Assembly (NCBI GenBank): GCA_023140385.1
Contig: JAGLLT010000044.1
Span: 1-40,238 of the forward strand
DNA from: Candidatus Omnitrophota bacterium
GTDB lineage: Bacteria; Omnitrophota; Gorgyraeia; JAGLLT01
Direction of reading: 5' to 3'
Length of the DNA: 40,238 bases
Below, in pieces: positions 9,795 through 19,932 of the stretch. Under the pieces are notes generated by a model. It was not told where the DNA came from. It searched no databases and saw only the letters and a program-made list of their open reading frames with translations. A program made the translations under genes and the position numbers. Each line of letters starts with the position of its first letter. The first letter of the stretch is position 1.

Positions 9795-11180
9795 TTATCC
9801 CTTCTTTAACTTAATCTCCAAACTCAATTCATCAAGCTGTTTTTTATCTACAATAGAGGGTGCTCCCGTTAAAGGGCACGTTGCCCTCTGTGTTTTAGGA
9901 AAAGCTATCACATCTCTGATACTTGCATCGCCGGTTAAAAGCGTAAGTAGTCTATCTATGCCAAAGGCTACGCCTCCATGTGGCGGGGCGCCATACTCAA
10001 AGGCTTCAAGTAAAAAACCAAATCTTGCCTCCACTTCATCACCGGGCATATTAATTATTTCAAATATTTTTTTCTGAAGCTCTTTTTTGTTTATTCTGAT
10101 TGAGCCGCTTCCAACTTCCACTCCGTTTATCACCAAATCATAAGAACTTGAACGCACACCTTCCGGACTTTTTGATAACATCTCTATGTCGTCTTCATGC
10201 GGAGAAGTAAAGGGATGATGCTCACTCTCCCAGCGCTTTTCCTGCTCGTTGTATTTAAAGAGAGGGAAATCAACTATCCAGACAAATTTATAACCTTCCC
10301 CTTTCTCTCTCAAATCAGGTTTATCGGTGTTATATTTTTCTAAAGATTCTTTATGCGTAAGCCTTAAAAAAGGCGTTTTTATCTCAATATCAAGAGCTTC
10401 TTTAAAAACCGCTTTAATAACATTTTCGCTGATTTTAAAAATATCATCCTGGCTAACGAAAGACATCTCCATATCAAGCTGGGTAAACTCCGGCTGGCGG
10501 TCAGCCCTCAGGTCTTCATCTCTGAAGCACTTCACAATTTGAAAGTAGCGATCAAGGCCCGAGACCATCAATATCTGTTTAAATAATTGCGGCGATTGAG
10601 GCAAGGCATAAAAATTTCCTTGATTTACGCGGCTGGGCACCAAGTAATCGCGGGCACCCTCTGGAGTACTTTTTGTCAATATAGGAGTTTCAACTTCAAT
10701 AAACTCTTCCTTATCAAGCGTATCTCTTATAATTTTGCAAACCCTGTAGCGCAAAATAATATTTTTAGTCATTTTAGGCCGCCTTAAGTCAAGGTAGCGA
10801 TATTTAAGCCTGCTCTCCTCACCCATCTCTGATTCATCGGAAATTTCAAAAGGCGGAGTTTCAGACTCATTAAGAATTCTCATAGACGCGGCATGGACTT
10901 CAATAAGGCCCGTCGGCATCTTATCATTTTCCGTCCCCTTGGGCCTTTCCTGCACAATACCTTCAATTAAAAGCACAAACTCGCTTCTTACTTTTTTAAT
11001 TTCTTCAAAGAGCTCTTTATTGCTCTTAAAAAAATCAATTTGTGTACAGCCAAAACGATCTCTCAGATCAATAAATATGAGGCTTCCGTGATCGCGGCGG
11101 CTATCTACCCAACCGCAAAGAGTTACTGTCTGGCCTACGTTATCTTTTGTAAGCTGTCCGCAGGTGTGAGTTCTCATCAT
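9795..11180 (-). CDS. aspS: Aspartyl-tRNA synthetase, bacterial-type but apparently lacking the GAD insertion domain
   Basis: Class II motifs (FRDEDLRADRQPEFTQLDMEMSF; GGVAFGIDRLLTLLTGDASIRDVIAFPK). 461 aa; KYNTDKPDLR runs almost directly into YKFVWIVDFPLF. Confidence 0.95.
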   Translation of the reverse strand: MMRTHTCGQLTKDNVGQTVTLCGWVDSRRDHGSLIFIDLRDRFGCTQIDFFKSNKELFEEIKKVRSEFVLLIEGIVQERPKGTENDKMPTGLIEVHAASMRILNESETPPFEISDESEMGEESRLKYRYLDLRRPKMTKNIILRYRVCKIIRDTLDKEEFIEVETPILTKSTPEGARDYLVPSRVNQGNFYALPQSPQLFKQILMVSGLDRYFQIVKCFRDEDLRADRQPEFTQLDMEMSFVSQDDIFKISENVIKAVFKEALDIEIKTPFLRLTHKESLEKYNTDKPDLREKGEGYKFVWIVDFPLFKYNEQEKRWESEHHPFTSPHEDDIEMLSKSPEGVRSSSYDLVINGVEVGSGSIRINKKELQKKIFEIINMPGDEVEARFGFLLEAFEYGAPPHGGVAFGIDRLLTLLTGDASIRDVIAFPKTQRATCPLTGAPSIVDKKQLDELSLEIKLKKG

Positions 11181-12337
11181 TTTTTCATACCTACTTTCTG
11201 AGCCGCCTGAAAAACCTTACCCTCTGTTTTAATTGCCGGCGCGATAATAATCTCTGTTAACTGGAAGTCCCGAATCGTACGCGCTCCGACCGCTCCCATG
11301 GATATCATTATAGCTCCGAGAAGATTCTGCGTACCGTCATCTGTTCGCGCCGGGCCAAGAAGAATTTCCTTAAGCGTTCCTGTAGTGCCGACACGAATGC
11401 GAGTACCGCGAGGCAGGTTTAAATTCGGAGTTGCCATCCCCCAATGACATCCACGACCCGGCGCTTCTTTCGCGCGGGCTAAAGCGGAGCCGACCATTAC
11501 CGAGTCAGCGCCGCAGGCAAACGCCTTACAAATATCGCCGCCGGTCGTCATTCCTCCATCAGTAATAATGGGGGTATATTTTCCTGTTTTCTTAAAATGA
11601 AAATCACGCGCCGCCGCCGCGTCACAAGTCGCGGTTACCTGCGGCACCCCGATGCCAAGGACACCGCGTGTCGTACAGGCGGCGCCGGGACCCACACCAA
11701 TAAGAACGGCGCTCGCGCCAAGCTCCATAAGCTCAAGCGTCATTTTATAGGTTACCGCGTTTCCAATCATTACCGGTATCTTACTGCGCTTACATAACAC
11801 GCCGTAATTACATACTTTATATTGTGTTGAGATATGAGTTGGAGAAGAAACCTGCGACTGGACAACAAAAACATCCGCCCCCGCGGACTGCGCTATCTTG
11901 CTATAGCGTTCCGCCTTCTGTGGAATCGCGCTGACAATTGCCGTTACTTTGGCTTTTTTAATTTCTTTTATACGTTTAATAATTAGTTTTTCTTTGACCG
12001 GAGGCCGGTAAAGTTTTTGGACGAGTTCGGTTGCGCGCGGGGGTGTCGCTTTTGAAATTTCACTTAGAATGTCACTTGGATCTTCATAGCGCGTCTGCAC
12101 CCCTTCAAGATTCAGGACCGCGAGACCGCCAAGTTTGGCCATTTTTACCGCGAATGAAACATCAACAACACCATCCATCGCGGCGGCAACAATAGGCACT
12201 TTATATTTTTTTCCCGCGAATTCCCAGGACGGATCAACCTCATTTGGATTAATTGATATATCTCCGGGAACAAGCGCGATTTCATCAAAACTATAACAAC
12301 GCCGCGCCTTTCTGCCGCGTCCTACCCACATTCCCAT
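11177..12337 (-). CDS. GuaB3-like IMP dehydrogenase/GMP reductase family protein (no CBS domains)
   Basis: [64 protein letters not shown]; 386 aa without CBS insertion. Confidence 0.85.
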   Translation of the reverse strand: MGMWVGRGRKARRCYSFDEIALVPGDISINPNEVDPSWEFAGKKYKVPIVAAAMDGVVDVSFAVKMAKLGGLAVLNLEGVQTRYEDPSDILSEISKATPPRATELVQKLYRPPVKEKLIIKRIKEIKKAKVTAIVSAIPQKAERYSKIAQSAGADVFVVQSQVSSPTHISTQYKVCNYGVLCKRSKIPVMIGNAVTYKMTLELMELGASAVLIGVGPGAACTTRGVLGIGVPQVTATCDAAAARDFHFKKTGKYTPIITDGGMTTGGDICKAFACGADSVMVGSALARAKEAPGRGCHWGMATPNLNLPRGTRIRVGTTGTLKEILLGPARTDDGTQNLLGAIMISMGAVGARTIRDFQLTEIIIAPAIKTEGKVFQAAQKVGMKK

Positions 12338-12447
12338 CTATCTACCCTCCCAATAAAAGTTGCGCTAAAACTTATTAAGTATTTATATTATTGAAACGAT
12401 ATTATATCAAAACGATGAATAAAAGTCAACCGATTTACAAAATCACA

Positions 12448-13086
12448 TCACCCGCGCGTTATTTTTTTATCTTTAACCTTCTTCGCGTAAAGAAAAAATA
12501 AACCGGGGCCAAAGGACATAAGGGCAATAGATATACCGGTTATTATCCCGAAAAATGTAATTGGCGGAGCGCAGCATTCATTTCTATTGCGTGAAATAAT
12601 GTGGCTTGGAATAGCAACTATCAGCTCTAATATACTTCCCCTTAACAGCCAGCGTGTAATAGTCGCGGTAAAAGCTTTAGGGTTATCATTTGAATAATTC
12701 TTATAAAAGATTACCGCCCACGATATCCAGCAAACCGCGGGCACAATAAATAGCCACCATCTATATAGATATTCAGCAGAAGTATTCTCTCCCCAAACCA
12801 TAAGAACCGCGGATATAATAAACATCAAAACCAAAAAGCCCATCGGAAAAGCCCCCATTATCGCCGATGTTATTACTTTCCTGTGTTTTATAGGCCTCTC
12901 AGTAACAATATTAAACGGAATCAGTAATAGTACGGTTTGAATAAGGATTAAAACAGGTATGATGTACGTATACAAGAGAGGTATTATGTCAATACCGTCC
13001 TTATAAAAAAATAAAACTATCGGCACAACCAAAACCGACACTGAAACAACATAAAGCCCCACAACCAACAACACCCATCGTTTCAT
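12448..13086 (-). CDS. Multi-pass membrane protein of unknown function
   Basis: Several hydrophobic TM segments; no family recognised. Confidence 0.6.
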   Translation of the reverse strand: MKRWVLLVVGLYVVSVSVLVVPIVLFFYKDGIDIIPLLYTYIIPVLILIQTVLLLIPFNIVTERPIKHRKVITSAIMGAFPMGFLVLMFIISAVLMVWGENTSAEYLYRWWLFIVPAVCWISWAVIFYKNYSNDNPKAFTATITRWLLRGSILELIVAIPSHIISRNRNECCAPPITFFGIITGISIALMSFGPGLFFLYAKKVKDKKITRG

Positions 13087-13204
13087 CTTTAAGTCTCCCG
13101 TTCCACAATCCCGCCCTTCTTTTTAAACATCTTTATTTCCTTGTATATACTAACATAACCTGTCAAGCAATCAAAGATTAATTTCGTAAACAATCATTTC
13201 CCCA

Positions 13205-14923
<1,719 letters not shown>

Positions 14924-14937
14924 TTAAGTGTATTTTC

Positions 14938-15231
14938 TTACTTGGTAATTACCGCCAAAATATCCTCTTCTTTTGCTATCAAGTAAGTCTCACCGGCTGA
15001 ATCGGTTACCTCTGTCCCTGAGTACTTTCCAAAAAGAACTACATCGCCTTTTTTAATCAGGGGCTTCTGCCTTTTTCCGTCATCCAAAAGCTTACCTTCG
15101 CCGGCCTCTATTACCTTTGCCTGTTGAGGTTTTTCCTGCGCCGTATCGGGTAAATATATACCCCCTCTGCTCTTTTCCTGGGCATCCAGCACTTTCAGCA
15201 ATACTCTGTCTCCCAACGGTCTAATCGCCAT
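14938..15231 (-). CDS. groES: Co-chaperonin GroES
   Basis: MAIRPLGDRVLLKVLDAQEKSRGGIYLPDTAQEKPQ...; 97 aa directly upstream of groEL. Confidence 0.97.
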   Translation of the reverse strand: MAIRPLGDRVLLKVLDAQEKSRGGIYLPDTAQEKPQQAKVIEAGEGKLLDDGKRQKPLIKKGDVVLFGKYSGTEVTDSAGETYLIAKEEDILAVITK

Positions 15232-15250
15232 ACTTTTTCCTCCTTAATGA

Positions 15251-15341
15251 GCACATAACTTATGTCATCCTTCGGATGTCATAAATTATTTGTGCGAATT
15301 AATCCCCCCTGCTTTGTTTTCAAAGAAAACAAGGGGGGATA
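15251..15341 (-). promoter_or_regulatory. Two-hairpin leader module, copy 2 (5' UTR of groES)
   Basis: GCACATAACTTATGTCATCC-TTC-GGATGTCATAAATTATTTGTGC inverted repeat (15251-15295) and AATCCCCCCTGCTTTGTTTTCAAAGAAAACAAGGGGGGAT palindrome (15301-15340). Confidence 0.6.
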
Positions 15342-15400
15342 CATACAAAGTACATACTTTAATTAATCCCACCGTAACTGAGGGCACGTAAATCCCCCTT

Positions 15401-15427
15401 TTAGCACTCTATTGATAAGAGTGCTAA
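15401..15427 (-). promoter_or_regulatory. CIRCE element (HrcA operator)
   Basis: TTAGCACTC-TATTGATAA-GAGTGCTAA; perfect 9-N9-9 CIRCE consensus. Confidence 0.97.
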
Positions 15428-15438
15428 TTTAGTACCCT

Positions 15439-15467
15439 ATCATATTAGAATACTTCCTAAAAATCAA
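15439..15467 (-). promoter_or_regulatory. Predicted sigma70-type promoter of groESL
   Basis: Minus strand TTGATT-17 nt-TATGAT immediately upstream of CIRCE. Confidence 0.75.
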
Positions 15468-15544
15468 GTCACATATAAGACAGTAACAGGAATTTACAGA
15501 TAGTATGGATGAAATATTAGCAGTTATCTCTTGAATTCTTATAA

Positions 15545-16324
15545 TTACCCTGTTTTTCGCCCATTTTCGCTATAACTTATAAGTAGCCCCCTCAGCGTCA
15601 GGTTGGGCTCTACCTTATCTATACAAGATGTATGCTGCTTAATAAGCCCCGCGTAACCGCCTGTAGCCAGCACAATGAAACCCTTACCGAACTTCCTTTT
15701 ATACCTGGCGACTATCCCTTCACAGGCCGCCGCCGTAGCATATATGATGCCGTTACTCATACTGGTAACCGTATCGCGGCCTATCAAACCTCTGGCCTTC
15801 ATCAGGCTAATCTCAGGCAGCAACTCGGCATCAGCAGACAAAGCCTTGAGCGAACTCTTTATACCGGGAACTATCACCCCGCCCAGATAATCCCCCTTTT
15901 TATTAACCGCGTCAAAGGTTATGGCCGTGCCAAAATCTATGATGACGATATTTTTTTCACCGTAGAGATGATGAGCGGCTATAGCATTCACCAGCCTGTC
16001 AGCGCCAACCTGCCCGGGAGTTTTATACCTGTTTTTAATTTTATACTTCAAGTCTTTTCCCAATTCAAAAACCGCACAACTCAAGAGGCGCTTCAGCGCT
16101 CTCTTAAAAGAGCTGCTTAATGAAGGCACCACACTGCAAAAGACAACAGCTTCAATTTGCTTTTTAATAATCTTATTTTTTTTAAAATACCCTTTTACCG
16201 CTTTTTCTAAATACAAAACATTACTACCGGTTTCTGTGTCAATCCTATCCACCTTCATAATGCCCTTGTTTTTAGCCGCGCCTAAAACTATGCATGTATT
16301 ACCGATATCTATCAATAAAATCAT
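15545..16324 (-). CDS. coaX: Type III pantothenate kinase
   Basis: MILLIDIGNTCIVLGA, GADRLVNAIAAHHLYG, VIIDFGTAITFD, GGVIVPG. Confidence 0.94.
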   Translation of the reverse strand: MILLIDIGNTCIVLGAAKNKGIMKVDRIDTETGSNVLYLEKAVKGYFKKNKIIKKQIEAVVFCSVVPSLSSSFKRALKRLLSCAVFELGKDLKYKIKNRYKTPGQVGADRLVNAIAAHHLYGEKNIVIIDFGTAITFDAVNKKGDYLGGVIVPGIKSSLKALSADAELLPEISLMKARGLIGRDTVTSMSNGIIYATAAACEGIVARYKRKFGKGFIVLATGGYAGLIKQHTSCIDKVEPNLTLRGLLISYSENGRKTG

Positions 16325-17121
16325 TTTACTTCACCTCCGCGAATTCCCCTGCCGCCTCTCTCAATCTGAATATCTTCAGCGCTCATAATCTTTTCTATTA
16401 ACCCGCTGTCCTTTCTCAAAAGCAAGGCGCCATTTTCCTCATCGAGGCCGACGGCCATACCCGTTATTAAATCTTTACCGGTATTTATAGTCATCTGCGA
16501 TCCTATCGAGCAGGATAAATCATACCACGTTTTTATTACAGGTTTTATACCCTCTTCTTTAAATAAAAAATACTGTTTTTCGAGCTCTCTTAAAATCTCT
16601 TTTGCCAGCTCAACTCTCGAATATCTGACACCTGACTCCTCAAGCAAAGTAGTGCTTCCCGGGGGCAAACCATCGGAGGACAAATTAACGTTAATGCCTA
16701 TGCCTAAAATAAGAAACTCTGTTTTTTCGTCTCTTATCTCAGCTTCAGCTAAAATACCGGCCGCCTTTCCGCCGTTAATCATAATGTCATTGGGCCACTT
16801 GATAAAACAGTCAAGACTGCTTACCTTTCTAATTGCCAGAGCCAGGGCAACACCTGACAAAAGATAAAATCCGGCTAGGCTGTTCGCGCTTCCCTCCGGC
16901 CTTAAAATAACGGACATATAGAGGCCGCCCTCCTGAGAGACCCACTCTCTTTGCCTGCGGCCTCTGGCAGAAGTCTGGTTTTCAGCAAAAACCACCGCGC
17001 CCTCTTCTGTGCCCCTTCGCGCCAAAAGCCGGGCAACGTCATTAGTAGAACCTGTACTTTTATAGCAGAATATTTTCCTGCCTAACAGGCGGGTATTTAA
17101 ATTATAACTTACTTTCTGCAT
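16321..17121 (-). CDS. birA: Biotin--[acetyl-CoA-carboxylase] ligase
   Basis: STGSTNDVARLL, GRRQREWVSQEGGLYMSVILRP, IKWPNDIMINGGKAAGILAE, ILGIGINVN; no N-terminal HTH. Confidence 0.92.
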   Translation of the reverse strand: MQKVSYNLNTRLLGRKIFCYKSTGSTNDVARLLARRGTEEGAVVFAENQTSARGRRQREWVSQEGGLYMSVILRPEGSANSLAGFYLLSGVALALAIRKVSSLDCFIKWPNDIMINGGKAAGILAEAEIRDEKTEFLILGIGINVNLSSDGLPPGSTTLLEESGVRYSRVELAKEILRELEKQYFLFKEEGIKPVIKTWYDLSCSIGSQMTINTGKDLITGMAVGLDEENGALLLRKDSGLIEKIMSAEDIQIERGGRGIRGGEVK

Positions 17122-17174
17122 ACAGATGGAGTTTTAGTCCCTACGGGTACAATGGCAATTTCCATAATAGTCAT
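17109..17174 (-). pseudogene. 21-codon stub resembling the N-terminus of MTH1187/YqgV-type thiamine-binding proteins
   Basis: SD AAAGGAG then ATG; translation MTIMEIAIVPVGTKTPSVCRK*; stop lies inside the birA start region in another frame. Confidence 0.6.
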
Positions 17175-17212
17175 TTCATATCTCCTTTGAACAAAGATAC
17201 GCTAGGGATAGA

Positions 17213-17665
17213 TTAATCTTGAGTTAATATTTCAGGTATAACTTCGACTTTGGTTTTTATTGAATTAGAAATAAGACAATTTTTTTCAGAGAATTGTATA
17301 AGTTCCTTTGCTTTTTCAGTTTGACTGACCGATTTAACTTTTATTTTTGGTTTAACTTTAATTTCAGAAAATATAAATTGGTTCCCTACCCTCTCCAATA
17401 TTCCTTCTGCTTCACTCTCATAGCTTAAAAATTTAAGATTACTCTTTTGAGCATAGTGTAAAAAGGTGGTTTTAATGCAAATATTAACTGCCGCGACAAA
17501 TAATTCTTCCGGTGTCCATATACCCTCATGCCCTTTGAACTCCGGAGGAGTGGCTACTTCAATAGTCGGCTTGCCGGCTGAACACAAAATTCCTTTCTTT
17601 TCTTCCGTCCATGTGACATTTGTTTTATAAATAAATTTTTTACTTTTCCGCTCTATACTCCCCAT
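17213..17665 (-). CDS. OsmC/Ohr family protein
   Basis: GIWTPEELFVAAVNICIKTTFLHYAQKSNLKFLSYESEAEGILER, SEKNCLISNSIKTKVEV. Confidence 0.85.
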   Translation of the reverse strand: MGSIERKSKKFIYKTNVTWTEEKKGILCSAGKPTIEVATPPEFKGHEGIWTPEELFVAAVNICIKTTFLHYAQKSNLKFLSYESEAEGILERVGNQFIFSEIKVKPKIKVKSVSQTEKAKELIQFSEKNCLISNSIKTKVEVIPEILTQD

Positions 17666-17693
17666 TTGTTCATCTCCTTAACTTTTAGATACC

Positions 17694-17897
17694 TTAAAGG
17701 TTGCAAGCTCCCGTTGGGCAGCTCGGCCCTGAGGAACTTGAACTTTTTACACTAAAAGAGCTGAATGTTTTCTTAATTTTCTTACTACCGCATTTACTAC
17801 ATTTAAGCTCTACCTTTTCAGAAGTCATTCCAATCAACAAATCAAATTTTTCACCGCAATCTTCACAGATATATGTATATACCGGCATAATCATCAC
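17694..17897 (-). CDS. FmdB-type zinc ribbon protein
   Basis: MPVYTYICEDCGEKFDLLIGM...LKCSKCGSKKIKKTFSSFSVKSSSSSGPSCPTGACNL. Confidence 0.88.
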   Translation of the reverse strand: MMIMPVYTYICEDCGEKFDLLIGMTSEKVELKCSKCGSKKIKKTFSSFSVKSSSSSGPSCPTGACNL

Positions 17898-17918
17898 CTC
17901 CTATTCTCAATAAAAAAG

Positions 17919-18890
17919 TTACCGAATTATTGAGCTATTACACCCGTCCCTATTAAATCTGCATCCGCCGCCGCACTTCCGAAATTGGCTACAATCATCA
18001 CAATCAATTTTTAAGTTATTTCGTTGAAATAAGTTAACCGCTTCTAAATTTGATAACTCATAAAATGTATTATCAAAAAGACTCCCTAATATCTCGGGGT
18101 TTTGTTCGCAGGTTCTTAAATTTCCAAGGGGATCAATAACCCACTTCTCCCTGCCGCAGACGCAGGTACCAAAATTCAGATGAGGGTATCTTTTATGCTC
18201 TATGATGCAGGGTTCTACAGGTATTGTAATGTTTATCGGCATGTTATAATCCTTGGCCTTTTCCTCAGCCATAGATAACACTTTTTCAAGCTCCGCCTTT
18301 ATTATTTGTAATTGCGGGAGATAATTAAGCCCATTGCCTCCGGGAACAAAACGGTTTAAAGCAATGACATCAACCGAAAAAGAAAAACATAAATCAATGG
18401 TCTTTTCTATATCGGCTAAATTAGCTTTGGTAATAATAATAGAAACACTTAGCTTTGCCCTCTGCTTTTTTACCTCTAAAATAGCATTTTTAACCTCATC
18501 GAGCCGGCTGTTTTGAGATAAGTAATTATACGTTTCCCGTTTTATGCTATTCATAGATATCTCAAAATAATTAACTCCGTTAGCCGCTAAACTTTGCACC
18601 AGCTCTCTCTTGAGCAAGATTCCATTTGTAGCCACAGCTACCTTAATTCCTTTATTGCTTAATAAAGAAACGACCTTTAGTATTTCAGGATATAGTAACG
18701 GTTCTCCGCCGGCAAGAGTAATTCCATTGGGAGTAATTTCGCTTAATACTTTATCAAATAATCGCTCTATTTCAGATAAAGATAGCTCACCTTTTGGATA
18801 ATCGCCCGGCAGCTTCCAAACATTGTAACAGTATTTACAAGCGCTGGTACAGCGGGGCGTTATTTCATAGACGAAATAGGGCCGTATCAT
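17919..18890 (-). CDS. Radical SAM/SPASM domain protein
   Basis: CTSACKYCYN (CxxxCxxC), TLAGGEPLLYPEI; C-terminal CX10GX4C and CDDCSQFRKCGGGC (CX2CX5CX3C) SPASM signature. Confidence 0.9.
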   Translation of the reverse strand: MIRPYFVYEITPRCTSACKYCYNVWKLPGDYPKGELSLSEIERLFDKVLSEITPNGITLAGGEPLLYPEILKVVSLLSNKGIKVAVATNGILLKRELVQSLAANGVNYFEISMNSIKRETYNYLSQNSRLDEVKNAILEVKKQRAKLSVSIIITKANLADIEKTIDLCFSFSVDVIALNRFVPGGNGLNYLPQLQIIKAELEKVLSMAEEKAKDYNMPINITIPVEPCIIEHKRYPHLNFGTCVCGREKWVIDPLGNLRTCEQNPEILGSLFDNTFYELSNLEAVNLFQRNNLKIDCDDCSQFRKCGGGCRFNRDGCNSSIIR

Positions 18891-19870
18891 CTTTCTAAAT
18901 CTACGATAAGCTCACCGTAGGCGGGCAGAGCCTTCTTGATTTCCGCCAGGGCTTGTTTTGTCTGCCGATAATTTACATCTATATCCTTATATTGCGCAAT
19001 TGCATCATCGTTGAGCTTTCCTTCTTCTTTTTTAATCTGATAATCAGCGTAGTGCTTCTCAAATTCTTTTATGTGTCTTTCTGTAATATTTACTTTATCG
19101 CCAGTTTCTCGTGAACCAACGCCAGGATAATAGTAATATCTAACATAATGACTGTTGATTGCATCCAGTATAGAAAAAGTTTTGATATCTTCCTGAATAT
19201 TTAAGAGCGCTTGTTCATATTCCTTCGTTTCTATTTCTTCTTTTTCTTGTAATTCAATAAGAATATCTATCCTTCGTTCCAAATTTTTAATAGAGACTTC
19301 TTTAGCACTCTGCACTGGCGGCGGCATCATTCGCGTCAATGTAAAACCATAAGACATATAATTAATTCTTTCTCTGCAGATTTTTATTAGTAGTTCAATC
19401 TCTATAGTACTGATTTTCTCTTCTTGCTCGAGTTTTTTTAGGCCATTAGTTAATTCCGGCAGTTCTCCTCGCAGATTTTCCGCTTCCTCATTAGAGATTG
19501 CTCCTGTATATTCAGAAAAAAAATAATCCGCCTCTTTCTCATCTGTTTTCTGCTTCGGCGTTATCTCATCAAGTTTTTTCCAGAAGGCCTTAAAATTTAT
19601 CCACTCCTGAGTATTATTTAACTTATCTACTCTGCTTAACACTTGCTTTATGTTCTCTATTTCGGCAGGTTTCAGAGAAGAGTCTGCGCTTGACGCAGAT
19701 TTATCTGCCGCGTCACATCCCGTCAAACCCAATATTATCAACAGCGTACTCACAAAAAAACTATGCCTTGTTGTTTTATTTAATTTAAGACGTTTAATTC
19801 CAACCAAAACCAATATAAAGGCTGTTATTGACGCAAAAAATATAATGACAACACGAATTGTCTTATCCAT
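18887..19870 (-). CDS. Membrane-anchored lipoprotein-like protein of unknown function
   Basis: N-terminal TM, LIILGLTGC lipobox-like segment, then acidic helical region; overlaps the radical SAM gene by 4 nt. Confidence 0.6.
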   Translation of the reverse strand: MDKTIRVVIIFFASITAFILVLVGIKRLKLNKTTRHSFFVSTLLIILGLTGCDAADKSASSADSSLKPAEIENIKQVLSRVDKLNNTQEWINFKAFWKKLDEITPKQKTDEKEADYFFSEYTGAISNEEAENLRGELPELTNGLKKLEQEEKISTIEIELLIKICRERINYMSYGFTLTRMMPPPVQSAKEVSIKNLERRIDILIELQEKEEIETKEYEQALLNIQEDIKTFSILDAINSHYVRYYYYPGVGSRETGDKVNITERHIKEFEKHYADYQIKKEEGKLNDDAIAQYKDIDVNYRQTKQALAEIKKALPAYGELIVDLER

Positions 19871-19932
19871 AACCTCCTCCTTCTTTTTTCTTTTCTTTCA
19901 CCAAACAAATAAAGGGGACGGGTTCATTTTTC

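Noticed and set aside
15632-16120. 162-aa plus-strand ORF opposite coaX
   Set aside because: Antisense to a clear CoaX coding sequence with no recognisable protein features; shadow ORF.
17694-17897. FmdB-type 67-aa protein as a RiPP precursor for the neighbouring SPASM enzyme
   Set aside because: Its CxxC...CxxC ribbon and CPTG-type tail are typical of ordinary FmdB-family proteins; kept only as a weak possibility within the radical SAM finding.
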